From: Streptomyces humicola
Lineage (GTDB): Bacteria; Actinomycetota; Actinomycetes; Streptomycetales; Streptomycetaceae
Length of the DNA: 64,000 nt
Direction of reading: 5' to 3'
Assembly (NCBI RefSeq): GCF_024436035.1
Contig: NZ_JANFNG010000024.1
Coordinates: 26,169 to 90,168, forward strand
Of this stretch, positions 14,918 through 23,162 are shown piece by piece; positions within the stretch are counted from its first letter, which is position 1, and each line of letters begins with the position of its first letter. The position numbers and the translations under genes are program-made. Below the pieces are notes generated by a model that worked only from the letters and a program-made list of their open reading frames with translations, did not search any database and was not told the origin of the DNA.

Positions 14918-15904
14918 TCAGGACGCGGGGGTGGGCGACACGGACCGGTCGGCGGCCCGGTACTCGGCGAGGGCGCGTTCGATCTCCTCGTCCACCAGGT
15001 CGTGGTTGAGGGCGAAGGCGGCGGCCGCCCCCATGCCGGCCGCGGTGACGGCCTGGGCGCGCGAATCCACCACGTTGCCGACGGCCCACAGGCCGGGGCC
15101 GCTGGTGCGGCCGGCCCGGTCGGTGACGAGCCAGCCGTTGTCGTCCTTCTCGCAGCCGAGTCCGTCGAAGGCCGCATCGTTGGGGGTCATCCTGGGGAAG
15201 AGGAACACCGCGGCGCAGTCCAGCGTCCGCCCGTCGGCGAGTTCCACCGCGTGCAGCCGCCCGTCCTTGGTGAGCATGCTGGACACAGGGCCCTCGGCTA
15301 CCTTCACCCCCCGCGCGTCCAGGCGCTCCCGCTCCTCGTCGGTGAGCGGCTGGCTGTGCGGAACGTACACGACGTCGTGCGACCACTGGCGCAGCAGCAG
15401 CGCCTGCCCGGCGGAGGCCGGGTGGACACCCAGCACGACGAGCGGCTGGTCGCGGACCTCGTATCCGTGGCAGTACGGGCAGAAGATCACATCCTTCCCC
15501 CACAGCGCGCGAAGGCCCGGGATGTCGGGAAGTTCGTCGCGCAGCCCCGTGGCGAGGACGACGTGACGGGCGTCCAACGCTGCGCCTCCGGCCAGCCGAA
15601 CCACGTACCCGCCGGTCTCGCAGGCCTCCACCTGGTCTACCTGACCGTTCATCAGGACGGCGCCGTAGCGGGCGATCTCGGCGCGGCCGGTCTCCAACAC
15701 GCTGAGCGGGGGGACCCCGTCACGGGAGAGGAAGCTGTGCATGTGGGCCGAGGGGGCGTTCCGGGGCTCCCCGGCGTCGATGACGGCGACGGTGCGACGG
15801 GCCCGGGCGAGGACAAGCGCGGCGTTCAGTCCACCCGCTCCGCCGCCTATCACGATGACGTCATACGAGGTTCGTTGGGTCTTGTCGTTGAATGCGCCGG
15901 TCAT
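14918..15904 (-). CDS. hlmI: Thioredoxin-reductase-like dithiol oxidase (HlmI/GliT type)
   Basis: A 328-aa flavoprotein. ATG 15904 is chosen because a near-perfect GGAGGTGAT lies 6 nt upstream; the open frame extends further without support. The FAD motif is YDVIVIGGGAGGLNAALVLARA, the redox site is CPYCHGYEVRD (about residue 143), and the second nucleotide-binding and terminal FAD motif is PGLWAVGNVVDS. CPYC is the disulfide of HlmI and of the related GliT/DepH enzymes, which close the ene-dithiol of holothin into its disulfide and so activate the product and protect the host. Its occurrence next to a Cys-specific Cy-A-T synthetase is the strongest pointer to a dithiolopyrrolone. Confidence 0.88.
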   Translation of the reverse strand: MTGAFNDKTQRTSYDVIVIGGGAGGLNAALVLARARRTVAVIDAGEPRNAPSAHMHSFLSRDGVPPLSVLETGRAEIARYGAVLMNGQVDQVEACETGGYVVRLAGGAALDARHVVLATGLRDELPDIPGLRALWGKDVIFCPYCHGYEVRDQPLVVLGVHPASAGQALLLRQWSHDVVYVPHSQPLTDEERERLDARGVKVAEGPVSSMLTKDGRLHAVELADGRTLDCAAVFLFPRMTPNDAAFDGLGCEKDDNGWLVTDRAGRTSGPGLWAVGNVVDSRAQAVTAAGMGAAAAFALNHDLVDEEIERALAEYRAADRSVSPTPAS

Positions 15905-16059
15905 GGCGATCACCTCCGTCGTCAGGGTGCGGTGGGGTGGCATCGCGAGCAAATTTTGTTGCCGTTTCCGGAACACGGCCGGAGGCGCGGAGCGAGGGCT
16001 CAGCCGGTGTCGCCGTCGAGGAGGTCACGGTGGCGTGGCAGGCGCGGAGGGCGCGTAGT

Positions 16060-16440
16060 GCTCCAAAAAATCTTCACCGGGCCTGAGCTGGGGCTTCGGT
16101 ATGCGGTCAACCGATTCTGCGGTGCTCGCCGATGAGGCCGACGACGGCCTGGCGGCGTTCAATCCGTGCCGCTGGCAGGGGAATGACGGTGGGGTCATCG
16201 TTCGGGGCGAGCTGGCCGCGGCCCTGGTGGAGCCTGTGGTCGTTGAAGTGGTCCGCGTATGCGCGCAGGAGCTTCTGGGCGTGGCCACGGCCGAGCAGCA
16301 GGACGCGATCGGTGCACCCCTGGCGTACTGGGCGTATGGACCGTTCCGCGTGCACATTGCAGTTGGGGCTGCGCGGCAGCCGTTGCGCTGCGAAGCTGCC
16401 GGCGTCGTGGTTCGGCAAGCTCGCCCTGCACCTGCCGCCT
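16060..16440 (-). pseudogene. 3' fragment of an integrase-core transposase
   Basis: The minus strand carries the end of an rve-type transposase: NCNVHAERSIRPVRQGCTDR, LRAYADHFNDHRLHQGRGQL, APNDDPTVIPLPAARIERR and a stop near 16107. The catalytic N-terminal two thirds are missing, and upstream sequence does not match. It marks an old insertion at the right boundary of the biosynthetic cluster. Other decayed members of this family lie at 44930, 49085 and 50970. Confidence 0.7.
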
Positions 16441-16818
16441 CGACCCGCTGACGTACTCCCACCCACCACTGATCAGTCATGCGCAGACCGTAGGTGCCGC
16501 TACTGACACCTGGGTTGCGGGGCCCACTGCTCTGCGGGAACAGCCCGATGCCCGGGTCCCTCGGCTCATCACGCACACCGGCCAACCGAAGCGAGCTGGG
16601 CCTGGCCGGGATCGCGTCCGGCGGCACCTCCGCCGTACGGCTGATCGCGCCGGCCGAACGGATATGGGTGCAGCGCGAGTTCCAGCCTACGATGTCCGCG
16701 TCCCGGGCCCGGCGGGCGGCCGAGAACGCGGACGGGGCGGCGTACGCCGACGCGGTGTCGGAGTACGCCGCCCTCGGGCAGGACGAGCTGCGGGAGGCGG
16801 CCCGTGCGGTCGTCTCGG
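16441..16818. other. Stretch without a recognisable gene
   Basis: A plus-strand frame ending at 16838 contains the segment VQREFQPTMSASRARRAAEN and a helical tail, possibly the end of a lost gene. I cannot assign it. It overlaps the 3' end of the ABC permease. Confidence 0.35.
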
Positions 16819-17607
16819 CTACTTCGGATCGCGGTTGAAAACCGCCTTCGACCAGAAGTAGCCGAGCGCGGAGAGAGCCAGGCACCAGGCGACCGCGAGC
16901 CACCCGTTGTTGCCGATCTCGCTGCCGAGCAGCAGGCCGCGCAGGGTCTCGATTGCCGGCGTGAACGGCTGGTACTCGGCGATCGGCTGGAACCAGCCCG
17001 GCATCGCGTGGATGGGGACGAAGGCGCTCGAGATGAGCGGCAGGACGATCAGCGGCAGCGCGTTGTTGCTGGCCGCCTCGGCGTTCGGGCTGACCATGCC
17101 CATCCCGACCGCGATCCAGGTGAGCGCCAGCGCGACCAGCGCCATCAGCCCGAACGCAGCCAGCCACTCCAGGGCCGTGGCATGCGTGGCCCGGAAGCCG
17201 ATGGCGACGGCGACGGCACCCACGAGTGCCACGCTGGCGACCGACTGCAGCACGCTGCCGATGACGTGCCCGATGAGCACCGCGCCGCGGTGGATCGCCA
17301 TCGTGCGGAAGCGGGCGATGATGCCCTCGTTCATGTCGTTGGAGACGGACACCGCGGTCCCGACCACGGTGCCTCCGATGGTCATCATCAGGATGCCCGG
17401 CACGACGTAGGCGATGTACGCGGAGCGGTCGGCGCCGCCGCCCATGCCCGCGCTCATCACGTCACCGAAGATGTAGACGAAGAGCAGCAGCAGGACGACC
17501 GGCGTCAGCAGCAGGTTCAGGGTGAGGGACGGGTAGCGCCGCGCGTGCAGGAGGTTGCGGCGCAGCATCGTGGTCGAGTCGCGCACGGCGAGGGTCAGGG
17601 AGCTCAT
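16819..17607 (-). CDS. ABC-2 type permease (DrrB-like drug exporter subunit)
   Basis: A 262-aa membrane protein with six hydrophobic segments (for example PSLTLNLLLTPVVLLLLFVY, ASVALVGAVAVAIGF, LALTWIAVGMGMV). The conserved ABC-2 loop is PIHAMPGWFQPIAEYQPFTP before the last helices. It overlaps the ATPase gene by 4 bp (ATGA), so the two subunits are translationally coupled. Together they form a DrrAB-type exporter for hydrophobic compounds. The substrate is unknown, and the operon is separate from the biosynthetic cluster. Confidence 0.92.
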   Translation of the reverse strand: MSSLTLAVRDSTTMLRRNLLHARRYPSLTLNLLLTPVVLLLLFVYIFGDVMSAGMGGGADRSAYIAYVVPGILMMTIGGTVVGTAVSVSNDMNEGIIARFRTMAIHRGAVLIGHVIGSVLQSVASVALVGAVAVAIGFRATHATALEWLAAFGLMALVALALTWIAVGMGMVSPNAEAASNNALPLIVLPLISSAFVPIHAMPGWFQPIAEYQPFTPAIETLRGLLLGSEIGNNGWLAVAWCLALSALGYFWSKAVFNRDPK

Positions 17608-18611
17608 CGGACAGCCCTACCTTCCTGCTTGGGCTGGTTCGGGTGGTTGGAGCCGGTCAGGGCGAAGAACACGTCGTCGAGGTCGGGGGTGTGCACGGTC
17701 AGCTCGTCGGCCTCGATGCCGGCAGAGTCCATCCAGTCCAGGATGGAGCGCAGTTCGCGCTGGCTGCCGTCGCTGGGGATCTGCAGCGACAGCGCCTCGT
17801 CGTCCCGGGTGACCTCGCGCAGCGCGACGGAGGCGCTCTGATAGGCGGACGGCTCGGAGAAGCGCAGCCGCACGTGCCCGCCGGGGATGAGCCGCTTCAG
17901 CTCGTCGGCGGTCCCCTCGGCGGCGATCTTGCCGTCGTGCAGCACCGCGATACGGTCGGCGAGCTCGTCGGCCTCCTCCAGGTACTGCGTGGTGAGGAAG
18001 ACGGTGACGCCGTCGGAGACCAGCTCGCGGATGATCTGCCACATGTTGTGGCGGCTGCGCGGGTCGAGGCCGGTGGTCGGCTCGTCGAGGAAGATGATCC
18101 GCGGGTTGCCGACGAGCGTCATGGCGATGTCGAGGCGGCGCTTCATGCCGCCGGAGTAGGTGGAGGCGGGCTTCTTGGCGGCTTCCCCCAGATCGAAGCG
18201 CTCCAGCAGCTCGGCGGCGGTGCGGCGGCCCTCGCTGCGGGAAAGGTGGTGCAGGTCGGCCATGAGGAGCATGTTCTCCTCGCCGGTGATCAGCCCGTCG
18301 ACGGCGGAGAACTGCCCGGTGACGCCGATCGCGGCGCGCACCCCGTCCGGTGACGTGGCGACGTCGTGGCCCGCGACCTGGGCCTGGCCGCCGTCGGCGG
18401 TGATGAGCGTGGACAGGATCTTCACGGTGGTGGTCTTGCCGGCGCCGTTCGGTCCGAGCAGCGCGAACACGGACCCGGCTGGGATGCGCAGATCGATGCC
18501 GTCGAGGACGGTCTTGTCGCCGTACGACTTGCGCAGACCGACGGTGGAGACGGCGGCCGGCGACGGGTGACCGTCGGCCCGTCTGGACGTGGGCATGACA
18601 GAAGAAGGCAT
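17604..18611 (-). CDS. ABC transporter ATP-binding protein, DrrA family
   Basis: A 335-aa ATPase: Walker A GPNGAGKTTTVKIL (about residue 52), Q-loop in GVTGQFSAVDGL, signature YSGGMKRRLDIAM, Walker B IIFLDEPTTGLDPRSR, and a C-terminal daunorubicin-resistance extension of about 100 residues. ATG 18611 is preceded by GGAGGG; MPTS at 18596 is an alternative start. It powers the permease encoded by the overlapping downstream gene. Confidence 0.93.
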   Translation of the reverse strand: MPSSVMPTSRRADGHPSPAAVSTVGLRKSYGDKTVLDGIDLRIPAGSVFALLGPNGAGKTTTVKILSTLITADGGQAQVAGHDVATSPDGVRAAIGVTGQFSAVDGLITGEENMLLMADLHHLSRSEGRRTAAELLERFDLGEAAKKPASTYSGGMKRRLDIAMTLVGNPRIIFLDEPTTGLDPRSRHNMWQIIRELVSDGVTVFLTTQYLEEADELADRIAVLHDGKIAAEGTADELKRLIPGGHVRLRFSEPSAYQSASVALREVTRDDEALSLQIPSDGSQRELRSILDWMDSAGIEADELTVHTPDLDDVFFALTGSNHPNQPKQEGRAVR

Positions 18612-18683
18612 GGGCCCTCCGTTCGAAGGCTGAAGTGGCAGGGGAAGTGGGCGCGTTGGGGGTGGTGCGGGGTATGGAGGCGC

Positions 18684-19532
18684 TCAGGCCTTGGCGCGGC
18701 GGATGTCGATGTTGCCGTGCCGGGTGCGGGCGCGGACCTTGACGGTCTCCTCGGTCTCCTCCGGGGCCTCAGACGGGGTGAGCGTGTTGCGCACCTGGCC
18801 GGAGCCCGAGCTGACGTCGAGCCAGGCGGACGTACCCTCGCGGACGCCGACCTCGATGGCGCCGTAGGAGGTCTCCAACTGGGCGGTGCCACGGGCCACT
18901 TCACCCAAGCGCAGGGTGCCGTGGGCGGTGGTGGCGGTGACCGAGTCCTCGGCGCGCCGGATCTCGATGTCGCCGTTGGCGCCGCTCACCCGCAGCTCCC
19001 CGGTCGCGGCGCCGACGGTCGTGGTGCCGTGAGAGTTCTTCAGGACGGCGGGGCCGTCGACGAGACCGACGCGCAGGCTCCCGGAGCTGGTGGTGATCTC
19101 GGCCATGCCCTCGACCCGGTCCACGGTGATCGAGCCGTGCGAGGCGGTCAGCTTCAGCGGGCCGGTGGTGTCGAGGCGCACGTCGCCGGACGAGGTCTTC
19201 ACGCGGACCTCGCCGAGTCGGCCCTCGCCGAGCACCTGGGTCCAGGCGCCGGTCATGTCGATGCGCGAGCCCGTGGGCAGCTCGACCGTCACGTCGACGG
19301 TGCCGGTGCGCCCGAGGCCGAACAGATTGGGCTTGGGTGTCCTGACGGTCAGGACTCCGCTCGCATACGTGACCTCGGTCTGGTCGGCCGTCCGCACATC
19401 CTGGTCCTTCTTCGGGTCGCGGGGCCGCACCTCGACGACGGTGTCGAGGCGGTCGCCTGCGGTGAACTGGATGGAACCGGCCTCCACGCGCGCCGTGGCC
19501 GAGATCGGTTCGGGAGTGTCGAAACAAGGCAT
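18684..19532 (-). CDS. DUF4097 family beta-helical protein
   Basis: A 282-aa protein from ATG 19532. It is built of repeated beta rungs with the pattern SGDVRLDTTG, HGSITVDRVEG, SGSLRVGLVDG, HGTTTVGAATG, NGDIEIRRAED and SGSGQVRNTL, the hallmark of DUF4097/adhesin-like repeats. There is no signal peptide or membrane anchor. In Streptomyces such genes commonly sit between an RHH/HicB-like regulator and a DrrAB exporter, as here, but the function is unknown. Confidence 0.88.
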   Translation of the reverse strand: MPCFDTPEPISATARVEAGSIQFTAGDRLDTVVEVRPRDPKKDQDVRTADQTEVTYASGVLTVRTPKPNLFGLGRTGTVDVTVELPTGSRIDMTGAWTQVLGEGRLGEVRVKTSSGDVRLDTTGPLKLTASHGSITVDRVEGMAEITTSSGSLRVGLVDGPAVLKNSHGTTTVGAATGELRVSGANGDIEIRRAEDSVTATTAHGTLRLGEVARGTAQLETSYGAIEVGVREGTSAWLDVSSGSGQVRNTLTPSEAPEETEETVKVRARTRHGNIDIRRAKA

Positions 19533-19612
19533 GGCTGTCCCGTCCTCTTGGGTCTTGGGGTGTCCCCGCTGGTGGGGGGTGGTGTGGGTGAAGTGGTGCG
19601 GGCGGGGCGCGG

Positions 19613-20131
19613 CTAGCGCGCCCAGCCCGTGAAGCTCTGTCCGATGGTCTGGGTCCTCTCCGGCGTACGCGGCCGGGTGCCGCCGTCGACCGCGGCCGAC
19701 ACAGCGCGCACCAGCCACGCGTTGACGGACAGGCCTTCGCGGCTCGCGGCCTCCTCGGCGCGGGCCTTGAGGTGGGCCGGCAGACGCAGGTTGACGCGGG
19801 CGGTGCCGCCCTCGTCGCCGTCGGCCGGGGCCGGGGTCTTGAACGGTTCGACGGGCGCGGCCGGCTCCGCGGGGGCGCCGCCGTCGGCGGGCGGCGGTGT
19901 CACCACGAAGTCGGGGTCCAGCCCGCGCAGCCGTACGTCGACCGAGCCGGGGGCGAGCTCGCGGGTGATCTCGTCCATCGCGGCGGAGAGCACATTGAGC
20001 ATGGTCAGACGGGTCGCCGACTCCAGAGGAGCGGTGAGCCGCTCGGCCAGTTCGCGGGCATCTTCCCCGCCGGCTTCGGCGGCTACCGCGAGTTCGCGGC
20101 GGAGTGTGTCGACATACGGGGCGAGGTCCAT
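19613..20131 (-). CDS. Ribbon-helix-helix (HicB/Arc-like) regulator of the ABC exporter operon
   Basis: A 172-aa protein starting at ATG 20131. The C-terminal part RVNLRLPAHLKARAEEAASR-EGLSVNAWLVRAVSAAVDG is a classic RHH DNA-binding unit of the HicB/Arc type. The N-terminal 80 residues are helical, and the middle is a Pro/Ala-rich linker. It is the first gene of the minus-strand operon, and short inverted sites overlap its start, consistent with autorepression. No HicA toxin is adjacent, so I read it as a transcription factor, not an antitoxin. Confidence 0.82.
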   Translation of the reverse strand: MDLAPYVDTLRRELAVAAEAGGEDARELAERLTAPLESATRLTMLNVLSAAMDEITRELAPGSVDVRLRGLDPDFVVTPPPADGGAPAEPAAPVEPFKTPAPADGDEGGTARVNLRLPAHLKARAEEAASREGLSVNAWLVRAVSAAVDGGTRPRTPERTQTIGQSFTGWAR

Positions 20132-20160
20132 GGCGTCATGATGGCATCACTATGACGCCA
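20131..20160. promoter_or_regulatory. Inverted-repeat operator overlapping the RHH regulator start
   Basis: TGGCGTCAT (20131-20139) and ATGACGCCA (20152-20160) are exact inverted repeats flanking the near-symmetrical GATGGCATC. Three half sites spaced about 10 bp apart at the regulator's own start fit autoregulation by an RHH protein. Confidence 0.6.
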
Positions 20161-20290
20161 TACGCAAGTCCGGATGGCGCCTTGTGTGAGGGTAAGCTCC
20201 AGAGTGGCCGCCCTGAACTGAGGAGATATGAAGAGGGCGACCTGAGTCATTGCGGCGCCGTGCGTGCTCATGCGCTTTTGAGGGGTGTGG

Positions 20291-20342
20291 AGTGGCGCCG
20301 AGTGGCGCCGGATGGCGCCGAGCCGGTGCCACTCGGCGCCAT
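20291..20342. repeat. Phased TGGCGCCG repeat array upstream of the RHH operon
   Basis: TGGCGCCG occurs at 20293, 20303 and 20313 with exact 10-bp spacing. An 11-bp perfect inverted repeat, ATGGCGCCGAG (20312-20322) with 20332-20342, closes the array. GATGGCGCC occurs again near 20173, next to the operator at 20131-20160, so all copies may be sites for one protein. Confidence 0.55.
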
Positions 20343-20615
20343 GTATTGCCATGTGATGTCGCAAGAGGGTGGTCTGCCGCGCCTCGCGGCCTGCCGCTGG
20401 GCCGAGCCCACCCGAGGCGGCACGATCGGGCCCGCCCCGCCTGGCCAGGGCGTGCTGAGGTCGCGATCAGACGCGCCGACCCGGATCCCCCCAGGTGGAC
20501 CCGGCGCATTCGGCGACGCCGACGCGGTGGGAGGCGCCATGACCAGCCTCGCCGCCACCGGTCTGATCATGGACGGCTGACCACCACGCTGCGAAGCCGA
20601 CGCATCCTCGCCCCT
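20343..20615. other. No recognisable gene
   Basis: Open frames here are short, rich in Arg and Pro, and match no family. I see no promoter or repeat beyond the array ending at 20342. Confidence 0.4.
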
Positions 20616-20790
20616 CAGCTCACGGGAACGAGGGTCAGGTAGGCCAGGCCCATGACGCCGCGATAACCCCGGAGCCACATGCTGCGGTGGTGGTCTACGC
20701 GGTCGCGGGTCTCCTTTGCCAGGGGGTGGTCGGGCCGGGCGGCGAGCCATTCCGCGACGTCGGACTGGTAGGCGGATTCGAGGGCTCAGC
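20616..20790 (-). pseudogene. Remnant of an unidentified gene
   Basis: One minus-strand frame reads ALESAYQSDVAEWLAARPDH, then LAKETRDRVDHHRSMWLRGY and RGVMGLAYLTLVPVS before a stop. This looks like real protein sequence (balanced composition, a terminal hydrophobic segment), but it is interrupted by a stop upstream. I do not recognise the family. Confidence 0.35.
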
Positions 20791-20831
20791 TGTCGGCGAC
20801 ACCGGTTTTCCGTGCGGCGGTGCCAGTGCGG

Positions 20832-20983
20832 CCAATCTCCCCTTTGTCTTCGATCGCTTCTACCGCTCCCCGACCGCCCGCTCCCTACCCGGTTTCGGCC
20901 TCGCCATCGTCCGCCCAATTGCCGAGACCTACGGCGGCAGCACCACAGCCGAACCCTGGAACACGCAAGACGGCTCCGCATGA
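20832..20983 (+). pseudogene. C-terminal fragment of a sensor histidine kinase
   Basis: NLPFVFDRFYRSPTARSLPG, FGLAIVRPIAETYGG and a short tail correspond to the F, G2 and end region of a HATPase_c domain (canonical VFDRFYR...GSGLGLAIV..IAEAHGG). The G2 glycine pattern is damaged, and everything upstream is missing, so it is a dead fragment. Confidence 0.6.
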
Positions 20984-21161
20984 CCATCCCACCCCTCACC
21001 TAAGCCAAAGGCCACATGGCCAGCACTGGCAGAACCCGCTGGTGACCTGGCATGAACGGCTCAGAAACGCACTGAACGGGCCGTGGAATGCCCTCCGGGC
21101 CGGCGGCTGGGTGCAATTCGAGACCTCTTCGCCGAGCATCAACGATGGTCGGCCTCATGGG

Positions 21162-21509
21162 TCATGCGGGGCCGCCTTGCGGCCGCTGGACCCCGAGCAC
21201 CTCCGCCAGGCCGAAGAGGCGGATCAATTTCACCACGGTCGGCGCAGCCACCCCGGTCACCTGGAAGTCGATCCCGGCACGTCGGGCCTGTCGCCGTCCA
21301 CCCAGAAGAACACCCAGGCCACAGCAGTCACAGAACTCCACCCGCGTAAAGTCCACGACGATCCGGCCCGGCCGCCTGTCCAGCGCGGCCTGCAATGCCT
21401 GTTTCAGGCACGGGCCGGTGGAGACGTCGATCTCTCCGGAGATGGTCACAGTGACCTGTCCTCCATCTGAGGAGACGGCGGTGCCGAGCCCCCCTTCGGC
21501 GGCGGTCAT
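21162..21509 (-). CDS. STAS-domain anti-sigma factor antagonist-like protein, Cys at the phosphoacceptor site
   Basis: A 115-aa SpoIIAA-like protein. VTVTISGEIDVSTGPCLKQA, RIVVDFTRVEFCDCCGLGVL and VTGVAAPTVVKLIRLFGL follow the STAS fold. In SpoIIAA-type antagonists the loop reads DSSG and the second Ser is phosphorylated; here it is D-C-C-G, so the acceptor is replaced by Cys. The protein could be phosphorylation-independent or respond to redox state. No anti-sigma kinase is adjacent. A second STAS gene lies at 52095. Confidence 0.85.
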   Translation of the reverse strand: MTAAEGGLGTAVSSDGGQVTVTISGEIDVSTGPCLKQALQAALDRRPGRIVVDFTRVEFCDCCGLGVLLGGRRQARRAGIDFQVTGVAAPTVVKLIRLFGLAEVLGVQRPQGGPA

Positions 21510-21621
21510 CAGCGACCCTCCGGTAGCAGCACCAGGCTGGATCTCTTGCTACGACGATAGTCCCCGTTCGCTTCGCCGTCACCGGGATCCCGGCCGGTTA
21601 CCAGCAGCGGCGGCCGGCGGC

Positions 21622-23043
21622 TCACCGTCGCCGGCGCCGACCGGATTCCTGGTGCGGCAGGCCCTGCCGGGCGGCAGGGACGACCGGCTTGGGCAGGGTG
21701 GCGGCATCCTGTTGGACCTGCGTCAGTAGCCGGGCGGTGTTCTTCGGCAGCTGCGGCGGGTGCCTCATCGGCGCATCGAAGCTGAACGCCGAGGTCAGAT
21801 CGCCGAAGGTGCGGCGCCTCCACGCGCTGATGTTGGGTTCCGCCACGCCGGTGATGCGTTCGAGGAACCGCAGGCACGAGGTGTGGTCGAACGCCTCTCC
21901 CGATATCCGCCCGCCCACGGTCCAAGGGGAGACGATGATGCACGGCACCCTGAAGCCGGCGCCGATCGGCCACCCGCCGATGAACTCCTGCGACGTACCA
22001 GGCACGGGCGTGGGTGGTAGAACGTGGTCGAACAGACCGTCGTTCTCGTCATAGTTGAGGATGAAGGCGGTCTTGTTCCACACCTGCGGGTTGGAGGCGA
22101 TCGCCTCGATCTTCGAGGCGACGTAGTCGGCGCCCGCGGCCGGCAGGTAGTGGGGATGCTCGCACTGGTAGCAGGGGGCGATGATCCAGGAGACCGTGGG
22201 CAGGCGGTCACGGCGCGCGTCGTTCTCGAAGGCGCCGGCCGGCTGGAAGGCCATGCCGTTGTCGTAGAGGGGGTTGCCGGGTTTGGCGTCCTGGAACCGG
22301 GCGAAGTTCGCCAGCATGTTGCAGCCGTTGTTATCGACCTGCTGGTACACCTTCCAGCTCACGCCCGCCGCTTGCAGCCGTTCGGCATACGTCGTCCAGG
22401 TGCACCCGCCGGCCGGGGCGGCATCGCCGAGGATCGGCCCGCCGTGGCGGCCGTTCGGATCGATCGTCCCGGTCATCCAGTACATACGGTTGGGCCAGGT
22501 CGGCCCCATCACCGAGCAGAAGTAGTTGTCGCAGACGGTGAAGGTTTCGGCCAGCGCGAACTGGAACGGGATGTCCTGGCATGTGTAGTAGCCCATGACG
22601 TACGGGGCGTCCGCGCCATCGGCTGCCCAGTGCGCCGGCAGCCAGTTGTCCATCTTCCCGCCGTTCCACGCCTGGTGCTGCACCTGCCAGGCGTGGCTGG
22701 TGGACGGGATGGCCTGGGCGCTGGTGGTACGCGTGTCGAGGTGGAACGGGAGCAGATAGCCATCCGGATTCTGCGGATCTGGCTGGTGGAACACCGGCCG
22801 GCCAGTGGGCAGGACCAGGGGGTGTGGATCGTCGAACCCGCGTACCCCGGGCATGGTGCCGAAATAATGATCGAACGAACGGTTCTCCTGCATCAACAGC
22901 ACCACGTGCTCGATGTCCGCCAACGACCCGGGGCGCCGCGGTCCGGCGACGACCGCTTTCTGGACAGTTGGCGGCAACAGGGACAGGGCTGTGCCGCCGA
23001 CCAATCCCAGCAGACGGCGCCGAGTGATATCGGACATTTTCAT
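21622..23043 (-). CDS. Secreted phosphoesterase (phospholipase C/AcpA family), Tat substrate
   Basis: A 473-aa protein from ATG 23043. Residues 1-32 form a Tat signal (ITRRRLLGLVGGTALSLLPP). The catalytic family PF04185 is shown by HVVLLMQENRSFDHYFGTMP and GVRGFDDPHPL near the N-terminus and by ILNYDENDGLFDHVLPPTPV in the metal-binding C-terminal part, followed by GAGFRVPCIIVSPWT and FDHTSCLRFLE. It is shorter than phosphocholine-specific PLCs (about 700 aa) because it lacks their two C-terminal repeat domains. Its likely substrates are phosphodiesters or phosphomonoesters outside the cell. Confidence 0.9.
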   Translation of the reverse strand: MKMSDITRRRLLGLVGGTALSLLPPTVQKAVVAGPRRPGSLADIEHVVLLMQENRSFDHYFGTMPGVRGFDDPHPLVLPTGRPVFHQPDPQNPDGYLLPFHLDTRTTSAQAIPSTSHAWQVQHQAWNGGKMDNWLPAHWAADGADAPYVMGYYTCQDIPFQFALAETFTVCDNYFCSVMGPTWPNRMYWMTGTIDPNGRHGGPILGDAAPAGGCTWTTYAERLQAAGVSWKVYQQVDNNGCNMLANFARFQDAKPGNPLYDNGMAFQPAGAFENDARRDRLPTVSWIIAPCYQCEHPHYLPAAGADYVASKIEAIASNPQVWNKTAFILNYDENDGLFDHVLPPTPVPGTSQEFIGGWPIGAGFRVPCIIVSPWTVGGRISGEAFDHTSCLRFLERITGVAEPNISAWRRRTFGDLTSAFSFDAPMRHPPQLPKNTARLLTQVQQDAATLPKPVVPAARQGLPHQESGRRRRR

Positions 23044-23162
23044 ACCTGCCCTTCCCGCCGCGGCCTCGTAGCATGGGCCGAGCCTCCAGGTGGATCTGGT
23101 GACGTCCGGCCCCGCCCGGCGCCGCGCCGGGCGGGGAGTGCATGGTTTTTCGTCACGGTGCG

